From contig LNEE01000057.1 in assembly GCA_001464895.1 (NCBI GenBank), forward strand, positions 1 to 61,482: a stretch of DNA of 61,482 bases, given 5' to 3'. A model generated the notes under the pieces. It saw only the letters and a list, made by a program, of their open reading frames with translations, was not told the origin of the DNA and did no database searches. Position numbers and translations under genes: made by a program. Source of the DNA: Betaproteobacteria bacterium Ga0077532. Its GTDB lineage: Bacteria; Pseudomonadota; Gammaproteobacteria; Burkholderiales; Ga0077523. Every line of letters starts with the position of its first letter. Position 1 is the first letter of the stretch. Of this stretch, positions 54,427-61,482 are shown in pieces.

Positions 54427-55236
54427 ATGAACAAGACCATCGCCCATTCGTACCTCTTCGTCCCCGCGAACCGCCCCGAGCGCTTCGACCGGGCCTGCAG
54501 TTCCGGCGCCGATGCAGTGATCGTCGATCTCGAAGATGCTGTTCCACCGTCGGAGAAGGACGCCGCGCGCGTCTCGCTCGCCGGATGGCTCGGGTCCGCA
54601 CCGCGGAGCGTGTACGTGCGCATCAACGCGGCCGACACGCCGTGGCACGAGGGTGACGTCGCGCTGTGCCGCCTGCCGGGTGTCGCAGGCGTGATCCTGC
54701 CGAAGGCGGAGAACGTCGGGCAGGCGCTCGTGGACGTCTGCACGGAGCGCAATCTGCCGCTGCTGCCGCTCATCGAGACCGCGCTGGGTTTCCAGAACGC
54801 CGCGAAAATCGCGGCGGGCAAGCAGGTGCAGCGCCTCGTCTTCGGGACCATCGATTTCCAGGTGGATGTGGGCATCGACGGTGACGGCGACGAGCTGCTC
54901 TTCTTCCGGTCGCAGCTCGTGCTGATCTCGCGGCTCGCGGGCCTGCAGCCGCCGGTCGACGGCGTTTGCACTGAGATCGACGAACCCGAGCAGCTGAACG
55001 ACGACACCATGCGCGCGAAGCGCCTGGGATTCAGCGCGAAGCTGTGCATCCATCCGCGTCAGGTGCCGCTGGTGAACGTGTGCTTCGCGCCGACGCAGGA
55101 AGAGGTGATGTGGGCGGAGCGCGTGGTCACCGCCGCGCGCAAGGCCGACGGTGCGGCGATCGCGCTGGACGGGCGGATGGTCGACCGCCCGGTGATCATG
55201 AAGGCCGAGCGCATCCTGAGATCCGCGCGGCGCTGA
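54427..55236 (+). CDS. CitE-like acyl-CoA lyase (HpcH/HpaI aldolase superfamily)
   Basis: 269 residues. The TIM-barrel CitE pattern is SYLFVPANRPERFDRACSSG, ADAVIVDLEDAV, VILPKAENV, LIETALGFQNA (metal Glu) and FGTIDFQVDVG (metal Asp), ending in KLCIHPRQVPLVN. The family includes citramalyl-CoA, malyl-CoA and 3-hydroxy-3-methylglutaryl-type lyases. Only the beta-like subunit is present, with no citrate lyase partners, so a stand-alone CoA-ester lyase is likely. It is the last gene of a three-gene operon ending at a strong hairpin. Confidence 0.88.
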   Translation: MNKTIAHSYLFVPANRPERFDRACSSGADAVIVDLEDAVPPSEKDAARVSLAGWLGSAPRSVYVRINAADTPWHEGDVALCRLPGVAGVILPKAENVGQALVDVCTERNLPLLPLIETALGFQNAAKIAAGKQVQRLVFGTIDFQVDVGIDGDGDELLFFRSQLVLISRLAGLQPPVDGVCTEIDEPEQLNDDTMRAKRLGFSAKLCIHPRQVPLVNVCFAPTQEEVMWAERVVTAARKADGAAIALDGRMVDRPVIMKAERILRSARR

Positions 55237-55253
55237 ACTGCTCGCTGCAAACG

Positions 55254-55296
55254 ACGCGGCCGGCATCCCCTGAGGGAGATGCCGGCCGCGTTCTTT
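55254..55296 (+). terminator. Strong bidirectional terminator
   Basis: ACGCGGCCGGCATC (55254-55267) pairs with GATGCCGGCCGCGT (55278-55291) around a loop that can add CCC/GGG, followed by TCTTTCC. It separates the CitE-like operon from the convergent cytochrome c peroxidase gene. Confidence 0.85.
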
Positions 55297-55319
55297 CCAA
55301 CAACGACTGCGGAATCAGG

Positions 55320-56390
55320 TCACTTCGAGAACGCCGCCACCGGCAGGCTCGGCACCTCGGCGAAGTGCTTCGGCACGTCGCCCGTGAGGCTGCCGAGGAA
55401 CGCGACGATGTCGGCCACGTCGGCATCCGGCAGATCCCGGCCCAGCTGCACCTTCGCCATCACGCGCACCGCGTCGTCCAGCTTCGCGACCGAGCCGTCG
55501 TGGAAGTACGGCGGCGTCACCGCCACGTTGCGCAGCTGCTGCACCTTGAAGATGAACGTGTCGGCCTCGTTCTTCGTGTCGTGGAAGCGGCCCTTGTCGC
55601 GGCCCTTCAGGAGTTCCTGCTCGGTGCTGCCCGTGGCGAGCCAGTAGTCTTGCGTCAGGCCGAACTTCTGGTACATCTGCCCGCCCACGGTCGCCCCGCT
55701 GTGACAGCCCGCGCAACCCGTCGCGATGAACTTGTCGAGACCGCGCTTCTGCGTCGCGTCGAGCGCCGTGGTGTCACCGGCGAGATACCGATCGAACGGT
55801 GCCGGCGTGATGAGGGTGCGCTCGAAGGCGCCGATGGCGAGACCCCAGTTGACGGCCGTGACGGGCTCGGCGTCGCCGGGGAACGCCTTCTCGAACATCG
55901 CGCGGTAGCCCGCGATCGCGCGGAGCTTGCCTTCGGCCTCCGCGTAGTCCTTGTTGCCGTAGGCGAGCGGGCTCAGGAGCGCCTTGACGGCCTGCTCCTC
56001 CACGTCCACCCGGTTGCCGCCGTAGTGCTGCACGAACTGCAGGGCGGTGTTGAACACCGTCGGCGCGTTGCGAGGCAGCACGCGGCCCGCGATGCCGACG
56101 GACCCCGGCAGGGCATCGGTGCCGTACAGCGACGGCTGATGGCAGCTGGCACAACTCCCCTTGCCGTCCGCCGAGAGGCGCGTCTCGTGGAAGAGCACGC
56201 GCCCGAGTTCGACGCGCTCCGGCGTGAGCGGGCGGTCGGGGGCAGTGGCGGCCTCCGGCAGTGGGGCGAAGATGGCCTGGGCGCGGGCGAGCAGACCGGC
56301 CTCGCCATCATCGGCGGAGACCGCCGCGATGCCGGCCAGAAGTGCAGTCGCGCCCAGGGTGGCGGCGATGGCGTGAAGTCGTTGGGACAT
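55320..56390 (-). CDS. Diheme cytochrome c peroxidase (CcpA/MauG family)
   Basis: 356 residues from ATG 56390, with GGAGGAA directly upstream. A signal peptide (to about residue 26, VSADD) sends it to the periplasm. Two heme c sites are present: CASCH (in GKGSCASCHQPSLYG) and CAGCH (in ATGCAGCHSGATVGG). LSPLAYGNKDYAEAE and RNVAVTPPYFHDGSV are family stretches. It reduces hydrogen peroxide with electrons from a small cytochrome, or acts as a MauG-like oxidase. Confidence 0.92.
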   Translation of the reverse strand: MSQRLHAIAATLGATALLAGIAAVSADDGEAGLLARAQAIFAPLPEAATAPDRPLTPERVELGRVLFHETRLSADGKGSCASCHQPSLYGTDALPGSVGIAGRVLPRNAPTVFNTALQFVQHYGGNRVDVEEQAVKALLSPLAYGNKDYAEAEGKLRAIAGYRAMFEKAFPGDAEPVTAVNWGLAIGAFERTLITPAPFDRYLAGDTTALDATQKRGLDKFIATGCAGCHSGATVGGQMYQKFGLTQDYWLATGSTEQELLKGRDKGRFHDTKNEADTFIFKVQQLRNVAVTPPYFHDGSVAKLDDAVRVMAKVQLGRDLPDADVADIVAFLGSLTGDVPKHFAEVPSLPVAAFSK

Positions 56391-56644
56391 GGTTCCTCCA
56401 GTTCTTGGGTTCTGCGCCGGTGGCGCCTCGGGGCAGCGAGGCAAGGATGAAGCGATGGCGGGGCCGGATGCGGTGCTTCCGACCGCGATGATCGCACCGG
56501 TCGGGGTCGGTTGCAGCGTCTTCCTCGATCTGCATGCAGCCTTGCCGAAACCGGAATGCCACGACCCCTTCCACGCCGCGGGCATCGCGCGATAATCGCC
56601 CGACGAGACTGCGGCATCCGCCCGCGGCCGGAGGGGAGGACTGC

Positions 56645-58123
56645 ATGGACAAGCTGCAGATGTACATCGACGGCCGCTACACCGACGCCGCGAACGGCGA
56701 GTGGTTCGAATCCGACAACCCGTTCACCGGCCAGCCGTGGGCGCTGATCGCCAAGGGCGGGCCCGACGACGTGGAACTCGCGGTGCAGGCGGCGCACCGC
56801 GCCTTCACGACCGGGCCGTGGCCCGAGATGACGGCAAGCCAGCGCGGGCATCTGCTTCGCAAGCTGGGCGATCTCGTGGCGCGGGACGCGAAGCGGCTAG
56901 CCGACCTGGAAGTGCAGGACAACGGCAAGCTGATAGCCGAGATGCAGGCCCAGTGCAACTACTTGCCCCAGTGGTACTACTACTTCGGCGGCCTCGCGGA
57001 CAAGATCCAAGGCGCGGTGGTGCCGCTCGACAAGAAGGGCTACTTCAACTTCACGCGCCACGAGCCGCTCGGCGTCGCGGCGCTCATCACCGCCTGGAAC
57101 TCGCCGCTGCTGCTGCTCGCGTGGAAACTCGCGCCGGCCCTCGCCGCAGGCTGCACGGCCGTGGTGAAGCCGTCCGAGTTCACGTCCGCGTCGACGCTCG
57201 CGTTCGTGAAGCTCGTCGAGGAAGCCGGCTTCCCGCCGGGCGTCGTGAACGTCGTGACGGGTTTCGGCCGCGATGTCGGCAACGCGCTCGTCGGACATCC
57301 GCTCGTGCGCAAGGTCGCATTCACGGGTTCGGACGCGACGGGCCGCGCGATCAACGAACTCGCGGCGAAGCAGTTCAAGCGCGTGACGCTCGAACTCGGC
57401 GGGAAGTCTCCGAACATCGTCTTCAACGACGCGAAGCTGGACGACGCAGTGAACGGTGCCGTGTCGGGCATCTTCGCCGCCACCGGCCAGACGTGCATCG
57501 CGGGCTCGCGCCTGCTGCTGCAGGAAGACATCCACGACCAGTTCGTCGAGAAGCTGCTCGCGCTCGCGAAGACGGCGCGCATGGGCGACCCGAAGAGCTT
57601 CGAGACGCAGGTGGGCCCCATCACGACGCGCCCGCAGTACGAGAAGGTGCTGGGCTACATCGACGTCGCGAAGAACGACGGCGCCGAATTGCTGATGGGC
57701 GGCGGGCCTGCCACGCGGCCGGAGTGCGGCAACGGCTGGTTCGTGGAACCCACGGTGTTCTCCGGCGTGAAGAACGACATGCGCATCGCGCAGGAGGAGG
57801 TCTTCGGCCCGGTGCTCTCGGTCATCAAGTTCCGCGACGAGGAGGAAGCCTTGGCGATCGCCAACGGCGTGCGCTTCGGTCTCGGTGCCGGCGTGTGGAC
57901 GAACGACATCGGCCGCGCGATCCGCATGTCGGAACGCATCCAGGCGGGCACCGTGTGGGTCAACACCTACCGCGCGGTGAGCTACATGACCCCGTTCGGC
58001 GGCTACAAGGATTCCGGCATCGGCCGCGAGAACGGCCAGGACGCCATCCGCGAGTACCTGCAGGTGAAGAGCACCTGGATCAACACCGGGGCGCCCTCGG
58101 GCAACCCCTTCGTGCTCAAGTAG
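56645..58123 (+). CDS. NAD(P)-dependent aldehyde dehydrogenase
   Basis: 492 residues from ATG 56645, with GGAGGGGAGG upstream. Cofactor-binding motif AWNSPLLLLAWKLAPALAAG, catalytic Glu in LELGGKSPNIVF, catalytic Cys in GQTCIAGSR, and the late EEVFGPVLSVIKF. Oxidises an aldehyde to the acid. It is followed by a zinc alcohol dehydrogenase, so an alcohol-to-acid chain is plausible. The divergent cytochrome c peroxidase gene starts 254 bp away. Confidence 0.92.
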   Translation: MDKLQMYIDGRYTDAANGEWFESDNPFTGQPWALIAKGGPDDVELAVQAAHRAFTTGPWPEMTASQRGHLLRKLGDLVARDAKRLADLEVQDNGKLIAEMQAQCNYLPQWYYYFGGLADKIQGAVVPLDKKGYFNFTRHEPLGVAALITAWNSPLLLLAWKLAPALAAGCTAVVKPSEFTSASTLAFVKLVEEAGFPPGVVNVVTGFGRDVGNALVGHPLVRKVAFTGSDATGRAINELAAKQFKRVTLELGGKSPNIVFNDAKLDDAVNGAVSGIFAATGQTCIAGSRLLLQEDIHDQFVEKLLALAKTARMGDPKSFETQVGPITTRPQYEKVLGYIDVAKNDGAELLMGGGPATRPECGNGWFVEPTVFSGVKNDMRIAQEEVFGPVLSVIKFRDEEEALAIANGVRFGLGAGVWTNDIGRAIRMSERIQAGTVWVNTYRAVSYMTPFGGYKDSGIGRENGQDAIREYLQVKSTWINTGAPSGNPFVLK

Positions 58124-58213
58124 TGAAGGGGACGCTACCCCCAGAGAGCTGCAAGCCTGTGTCCGAGCACCAAGGCGGCGGCGTGACCGAATCAACCAGG
58201 AGGAGAGAAAACA

Positions 58214-59266
58214 ATGAAAGGCGTCGTATTCCCCGGTGAACGGCAGGTGCAGATCCTCGACTTTCCGGACCCTACTCCCGGACCGGGCGAGGTGGTGCTG
58301 GAGATCAAAGCCTCCGGCATGTGCGGCAGCGATCTGAAGTTCTATCGCGCGAAGGGCGGCCCGGCCGCGCTGGGCTTCAAGATGGCCGGCGGCCCCGTGG
58401 TCGCGGGACACGAGCCCTGCGGCGTCGTAGTCGCGGTTGGACCCGGCGTCTCGGAGAAACAGGCGTGGGTCGGCATGCGCGCGATGCAGCACCACTACCG
58501 CGGCTGCGGCGTGTGCCCGCATTGCTCGACGGGATGGATGCAGCTATGCGTCGAAGGCGTGGCCGAGGTCTACGGCATCACCGGCAACGGCGGTCACGCG
58601 AAGTACATGAAGGCACCTGCGCGCACGCTGGTGGAACTGCCCGAGGAACTCTCGTTCGAGACGGGCGCAGCCATCGCGTGCGGCACGGGCACCGCGTGGG
58701 GCGCGCTGCAGCGACTCGGCCTGCAGGGCGACCACACGATCGCGATCTTCGGGCAGGGTCCGGTCGGCCTTTCGGCCACGCAGCTCGCCGCACACATGGG
58801 CGCCCGCGTGATCGCGCTCGACACGAGCGACGAACGCCTCGCCCGCGCGAAGGGCATGGGCGCCGACCTGCTCATCAACCCCGCGCAGACGGAGAACGTC
58901 GTGCAGGCGATCCGCGATGCGACGCACGGGCTCGGCGCCCACGCGTCGCTCGACGCGTCGTCGTCGCCGCAGGCGCGTGCGCAGGCGGTGCGGTGCGTGC
59001 GGACGTGGGGCAAGGCGTGCTTCGTGGGCGAAGGCGACACGGTGACGCTCGACGTGAGCAACGACATGCTGCGCCGGCAGGTGACGCTGATCGGTTCGTG
59101 GACGTTCTCCACCGTGGGCCAGGCCGAGTGCGCGCGCTACATCGCGGATCGCGGCGTGAAGGTGGACGATCTGTTCACGCACCGATGGCGCCTCGACCAG
59201 GCGGAGGAGGCCTATCGTCTGTTCGACACGCAGACGTCGGGCAAGGGCGTCATCCTGCCGAACTGA
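58214..59266 (+). CDS. Zinc-dependent alcohol dehydrogenase (MDR family)
   Basis: 350 residues with AGGAGGAGAG before the ATG. The catalytic zinc site includes the Cys in SGMCGSDLKFY and HE in AGHEPCG. The structural zinc site has the four Cys of CGVCPHCSTGWMQLC. Rossmann motif FGQGPVGLSATQLAAHMGAR. Cytosolic oxidation of an alcohol or reduction of an aldehyde with NAD(P). Runs in tandem with the aldehyde dehydrogenase and the dehalogenase-like hydrolase. Confidence 0.92.
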   Translation: MKGVVFPGERQVQILDFPDPTPGPGEVVLEIKASGMCGSDLKFYRAKGGPAALGFKMAGGPVVAGHEPCGVVVAVGPGVSEKQAWVGMRAMQHHYRGCGVCPHCSTGWMQLCVEGVAEVYGITGNGGHAKYMKAPARTLVELPEELSFETGAAIACGTGTAWGALQRLGLQGDHTIAIFGQGPVGLSATQLAAHMGARVIALDTSDERLARAKGMGADLLINPAQTENVVQAIRDATHGLGAHASLDASSSPQARAQAVRCVRTWGKACFVGEGDTVTLDVSNDMLRRQVTLIGSWTFSTVGQAECARYIADRGVKVDDLFTHRWRLDQAEEAYRLFDTQTSGKGVILPN

Positions 59267-59340
59267 CCGGTGCGGTCGGTGCGCGGTATCCTCCGGCGTC
59301 GCCCATCCCCATACCCGCGATGCATTCGCGGGCCCTCGAC

Positions 59341-60306
59341 ATGTTCGAAGGTTTCGAGCTGACCACCCTGGACGCCGACGGCATGCGCCTGCGCGCACGC
59401 GTCGGAGGGTCCGGGCCACCGCTGCTGCTGCTCCACGGCAATCCGCAGACGCACGTCATGTGGCACAAGATCGCGCCGGCGCTGGCGGAACGCTTCACGG
59501 TGGTCGCCACCGATCTCACCGGCTACGGCCGCAGCACCAAGCCGCCGTCGACGCCCAATCACGGGCCGTACGCCAAGCGCTCGATGGCGCTCGACCAGGT
59601 CGCCGCCATGCGGAGCCTGGGCTACGAGACGTTCCACGTGGCCGGCCACGATCGCGGTGGCCGCGTCGGTTACCGGATGGCCATCGATCACCCTGAAGCC
59701 GTCACGAAGCTCGCGGTGCTTGACATCATTCCCACCGGCGAGGCCTTCGGGCGCGGCGGTCGCGACTTCGGAATCGGCTACTACCACTGGTTCTTCCTGG
59801 CACAGCCTTCGCCGCTGCCGGAGCAGCTGATCGGCGCCGACCCCGAATGGTTCTGGCGCTGGCACACCCAGCGCGGTCAGGGAGCGCACGTCTTCACACC
59901 CGAGGCAATGGAGGACTACCTCGCGTGCTTCCGGGACCCCGAGACCGTGCGCGCCATCTGCGAGGACTACCGGGCCGCGGCCACGGTGGATTGCGAACAC
60001 GATGAATCCGATCGCCGCATGGGCCGCCGCATCGCGTGCCCGGTGCTCGCGCTCTGGGGCGCGCAAGCGCGATTGGAGAGTTGGTACGACACGCTCGACG
60101 TCTGGCGCGAATGGGCGACGAACGTCCGCGGCCGCGCGCTCCCCGGCGGGCATTACCTGCCCGAGGAATGCCCGGAGGAAACGTTGACCGAACTGCTCGC
60201 CTTCTTCGGCGACGCACCGGAGGAAAAGGCGCTCCGCGACCGCGGGCCAGGCGATCGACGCCACGGAGACCGGCGCCGAACCGACGGACACAGGGACAAG
60301 ACATGA
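59341..60306 (+). CDS. Fluoroacetate dehalogenase-like alpha/beta hydrolase
   Basis: 321 residues from ATG 59341 (an ATG at 59320 adds seven). All residues used by fluoroacetate dehalogenases can be placed. Asp104 is the nucleophile, with Arg105 and Arg108 (GHDRGGRVGYR) for the carboxylate. His149-Trp150 (YYHWFFLAQP) and Tyr210 (CEDYRAAAT) cradle the halide. Asp128 and His271 (GGHYLPEE) complete the triad. Spacing matches the characterised Rhodopseudomonas enzyme. The last ~25 residues are a basic tail (GDRRHGDRRRTDGHRDKT) not expected in the family. The stop overlaps the PanE-like start (ATGA). Confidence 0.85.
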   Translation: MFEGFELTTLDADGMRLRARVGGSGPPLLLLHGNPQTHVMWHKIAPALAERFTVVATDLTGYGRSTKPPSTPNHGPYAKRSMALDQVAAMRSLGYETFHVAGHDRGGRVGYRMAIDHPEAVTKLAVLDIIPTGEAFGRGGRDFGIGYYHWFFLAQPSPLPEQLIGADPEWFWRWHTQRGQGAHVFTPEAMEDYLACFRDPETVRAICEDYRAAATVDCEHDESDRRMGRRIACPVLALWGAQARLESWYDTLDVWREWATNVRGRALPGGHYLPEECPEETLTELLAFFGDAPEEKALRDRGPGDRRHGDRRRTDGHRDKT

Positions 60307-61232
60307 AGATCGCAGTGATGGGTTGTGGTGCGATGGGCTGCGTGTACGCGGCGCTCCTGCAGGACGCGGGACACGAGGTGTGGGCCATCGACACGTGGGC
60401 AGACCACGTCGCCGCCATGCAGGCGAACGGCCTGCGCCTCGAAGGCGCCTCCGGTGACCGGACAGTGAAGGTCCACGCGACGCGGAACGCGGCCGATGCC
60501 GGCGTGTGCGACCTCGTCATCATCGCGACGAAGGCGATGCACGTGGCGCCGGCAGCCACGGCCGCGAAGTCGCTCATCGGCCCCGATACCGTCGTGCTGT
60601 CGATCCAGAACGGCCTCGGCGGCCCCGACACCGCCGCCGGCATCCTCGGTCGGGACCGGCTGCTCGTGGGCGTGGTGGGCGGCTTCGGCGCGTCGATGAA
60701 AGCGCCCGGGCATGCGCATCACAACGGATGGGAACTGGTACGCCTCGGCGAACTGTCCGGCCCGATCACGCCGCGTCTCGAACAGGTCGCCGAGGTGTGG
60801 CGATCGGGCGGCTTCCGCGTGAAGTGCTTCGACGACATCGACCAACTCGTGTGGGAGAAACTGATCTGCAACGTGACGTTCTCGGGCCCCTGCGCGATCA
60901 CCGAACGTACTATCGGCGAGGTGATGGGCGACGCGGACCTCTGGTCCATCGCCTCCGGCTGCGCGAAGGAAGCGTTCGCGGTGGCGAAGGCAAAGGGCGT
61001 GCACCTCGATTTCGACGATGCCGTCGCCTACGTGCGCGACTTCGGTTCGAAGATCCCGAACGCACGGCCATCGATGCTCCTCGACCACATGGCGGGCCGT
61101 GCATCGGAGATCGACGCGATCAACGGCGCGATCCCGCGCGTGGGCGCGACGCTCGGCGTGGCAACGCCGACGAACGATGTGGTGTGTGCGCTGGTGCGGG
61201 CAAAGGAGCGGAGGATGGGGGTGCGGACGTAG
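60303..61232 (+). CDS. 2-dehydropantoate 2-reductase-like protein (ApbA/PanE family)
   Basis: 309 residues. N-terminal NADP-binding motif GCGAMGCVYAALLQDAGHEV, then LSIQNGLGG, the catalytic Lys region WEKLICNVTFSGPCAITE, and the C-terminal dimer part RPSMLLDHMAGRASEIDAIN. Its ATG overlaps the hydrolase stop, so the two are co-translated. True PanE makes pantoate. Sited in a catabolic cluster, this copy more likely reduces another 2-keto acid. Confidence 0.88.
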   Translation: MKIAVMGCGAMGCVYAALLQDAGHEVWAIDTWADHVAAMQANGLRLEGASGDRTVKVHATRNAADAGVCDLVIIATKAMHVAPAATAAKSLIGPDTVVLSIQNGLGGPDTAAGILGRDRLLVGVVGGFGASMKAPGHAHHNGWELVRLGELSGPITPRLEQVAEVWRSGGFRVKCFDDIDQLVWEKLICNVTFSGPCAITERTIGEVMGDADLWSIASGCAKEAFAVAKAKGVHLDFDDAVAYVRDFGSKIPNARPSMLLDHMAGRASEIDAINGAIPRVGATLGVATPTNDVVCALVRAKERRMGVRT

Positions 61233-61249
61233 GCGGAGGTGGGCCCCAT

Positions 61250-61410
61250 ATAGGAGGGGCCCATGACCCCGAAAGCGGTGGATGCAAGGAAACGCCTCGA
61301 CCGGAACAGTCGCTTTCGCGGCCATGGGCCGCTCCTACAGAAAGCGTGGCCCATTCCGGCGTCAAGTAACGCATCCACCACCCCTGTAGGAGGGGGCCAT
61401 GCCCCCATGG
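61250..61410. repeat. Family A repeats at the window end
   Basis: One full unit (61250-61339), which starts TATAGGAGGGGCCCATGACC and ends GCTCCTACAG. A truncated one (61385-61410) has GTAGGAGGGGGCCATGCCCC, an arm varied on both sides so that it still pairs. The last ~70 bases hold nothing recognised. Confidence 0.7.
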
Positions 61411-61482
61411 CACTACCTTAAGGGAAAAGTCGTCGCGGCCTCCCTACGAAGAGAGGTCTGGCGGCCTCGCGCTTTCGACATG

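Overview
The window is GC-rich (roughly two thirds G+C), densely coded DNA from a Gram-negative proteobacterium. A betaproteobacterial relative is my best guess: there is a PEP-CTERM protein, outer-membrane and lipoprotein genes, a glmU-glmS pair, PQQ and c-type cytochrome enzymes, and many LysR/AraC/MerR regulators. REP-like intergenic hairpin repeats are abundant. No rRNA, tRNA or CRISPR array was seen. Codon-pattern shadows on the opposite strand were ignored.

Layout. 0.2-2.4 kb: a PQQ alcohol dehydrogenase carrying the extra Asp of lanthanide-type enzymes, with its cytochrome c. 2.6-4.7 kb: a two-gene unit of a transglutaminase-fold protein and a divergent CoaBC-like flavoprotein. 4.8-11.9 kb: an AraC regulator, a small secreted protein, a 1027-residue ATPase/winged-helix/BTAD regulator facing a Tat-type alpha/beta hydrolase behind a perfect inverted repeat, and an OmpA-type lipoprotein. 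12-20.8 kb: a peptide ABC importer (binding protein, two permeases, two ATPases) in one operon with an Ntn (C69-type) peptidase. Next to it are D-serine dehydratase and a secreted RidA-like protein; a 162-bp MITE-like foldback sits between the peptidase and the dehydratase. 20.9-25.8 kb: PEP-CTERM protein, OmpR/histidine-kinase pair, adhesin-E-like protein, and a MerR regulator with tandem TGTACA sites in its own promoter. 25.9-31.0 kb: cupin, outer-membrane barrel, old-yellow-enzyme reductase, enoyl-reductase-like MDR protein, unknown exported protein.

31.3-40.4 kb is a defence-type island: hsdR-hsdM-hsdS-(AlbA_2 ATPase-like gene), an unrecognised protein overlapping tail-to-tail with a DUF488 protein, and a likely HEPN remnant. 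After OsmC and UspA comes a six-copy ~129-bp tandem repeat. Next are two extra, differently coded copies of the last codons of glmS, lying just downstream of intact glmS. These look like scars of repeated integration at the glmS 3' end. 43-49.3 kb is housekeeping: glmS, glmU, a PBP4-type carboxypeptidase, and a beta-CASP metallo-hydrolase.

49.5-61.2 kb is catabolic. A LysR regulator precedes an acyl-CoA dehydrogenase-like protein, a class III CoA transferase and a CitE-like lyase (one operon). A diheme cytochrome c peroxidase faces these genes. Then come an aldehyde dehydrogenase, a Zn alcohol dehydrogenase, a hydrolase with the complete fluoroacetate-dehalogenase active-site set, and a PanE-like reductase translationally coupled to it. 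Three families of hairpin repeats (A: GTAGGAG type; B: GTGGGTCG type; C: GATATACAAGGGG type) fill most of the longer intergenic gaps. Their copies differ by compensatory or loop-confined changes.
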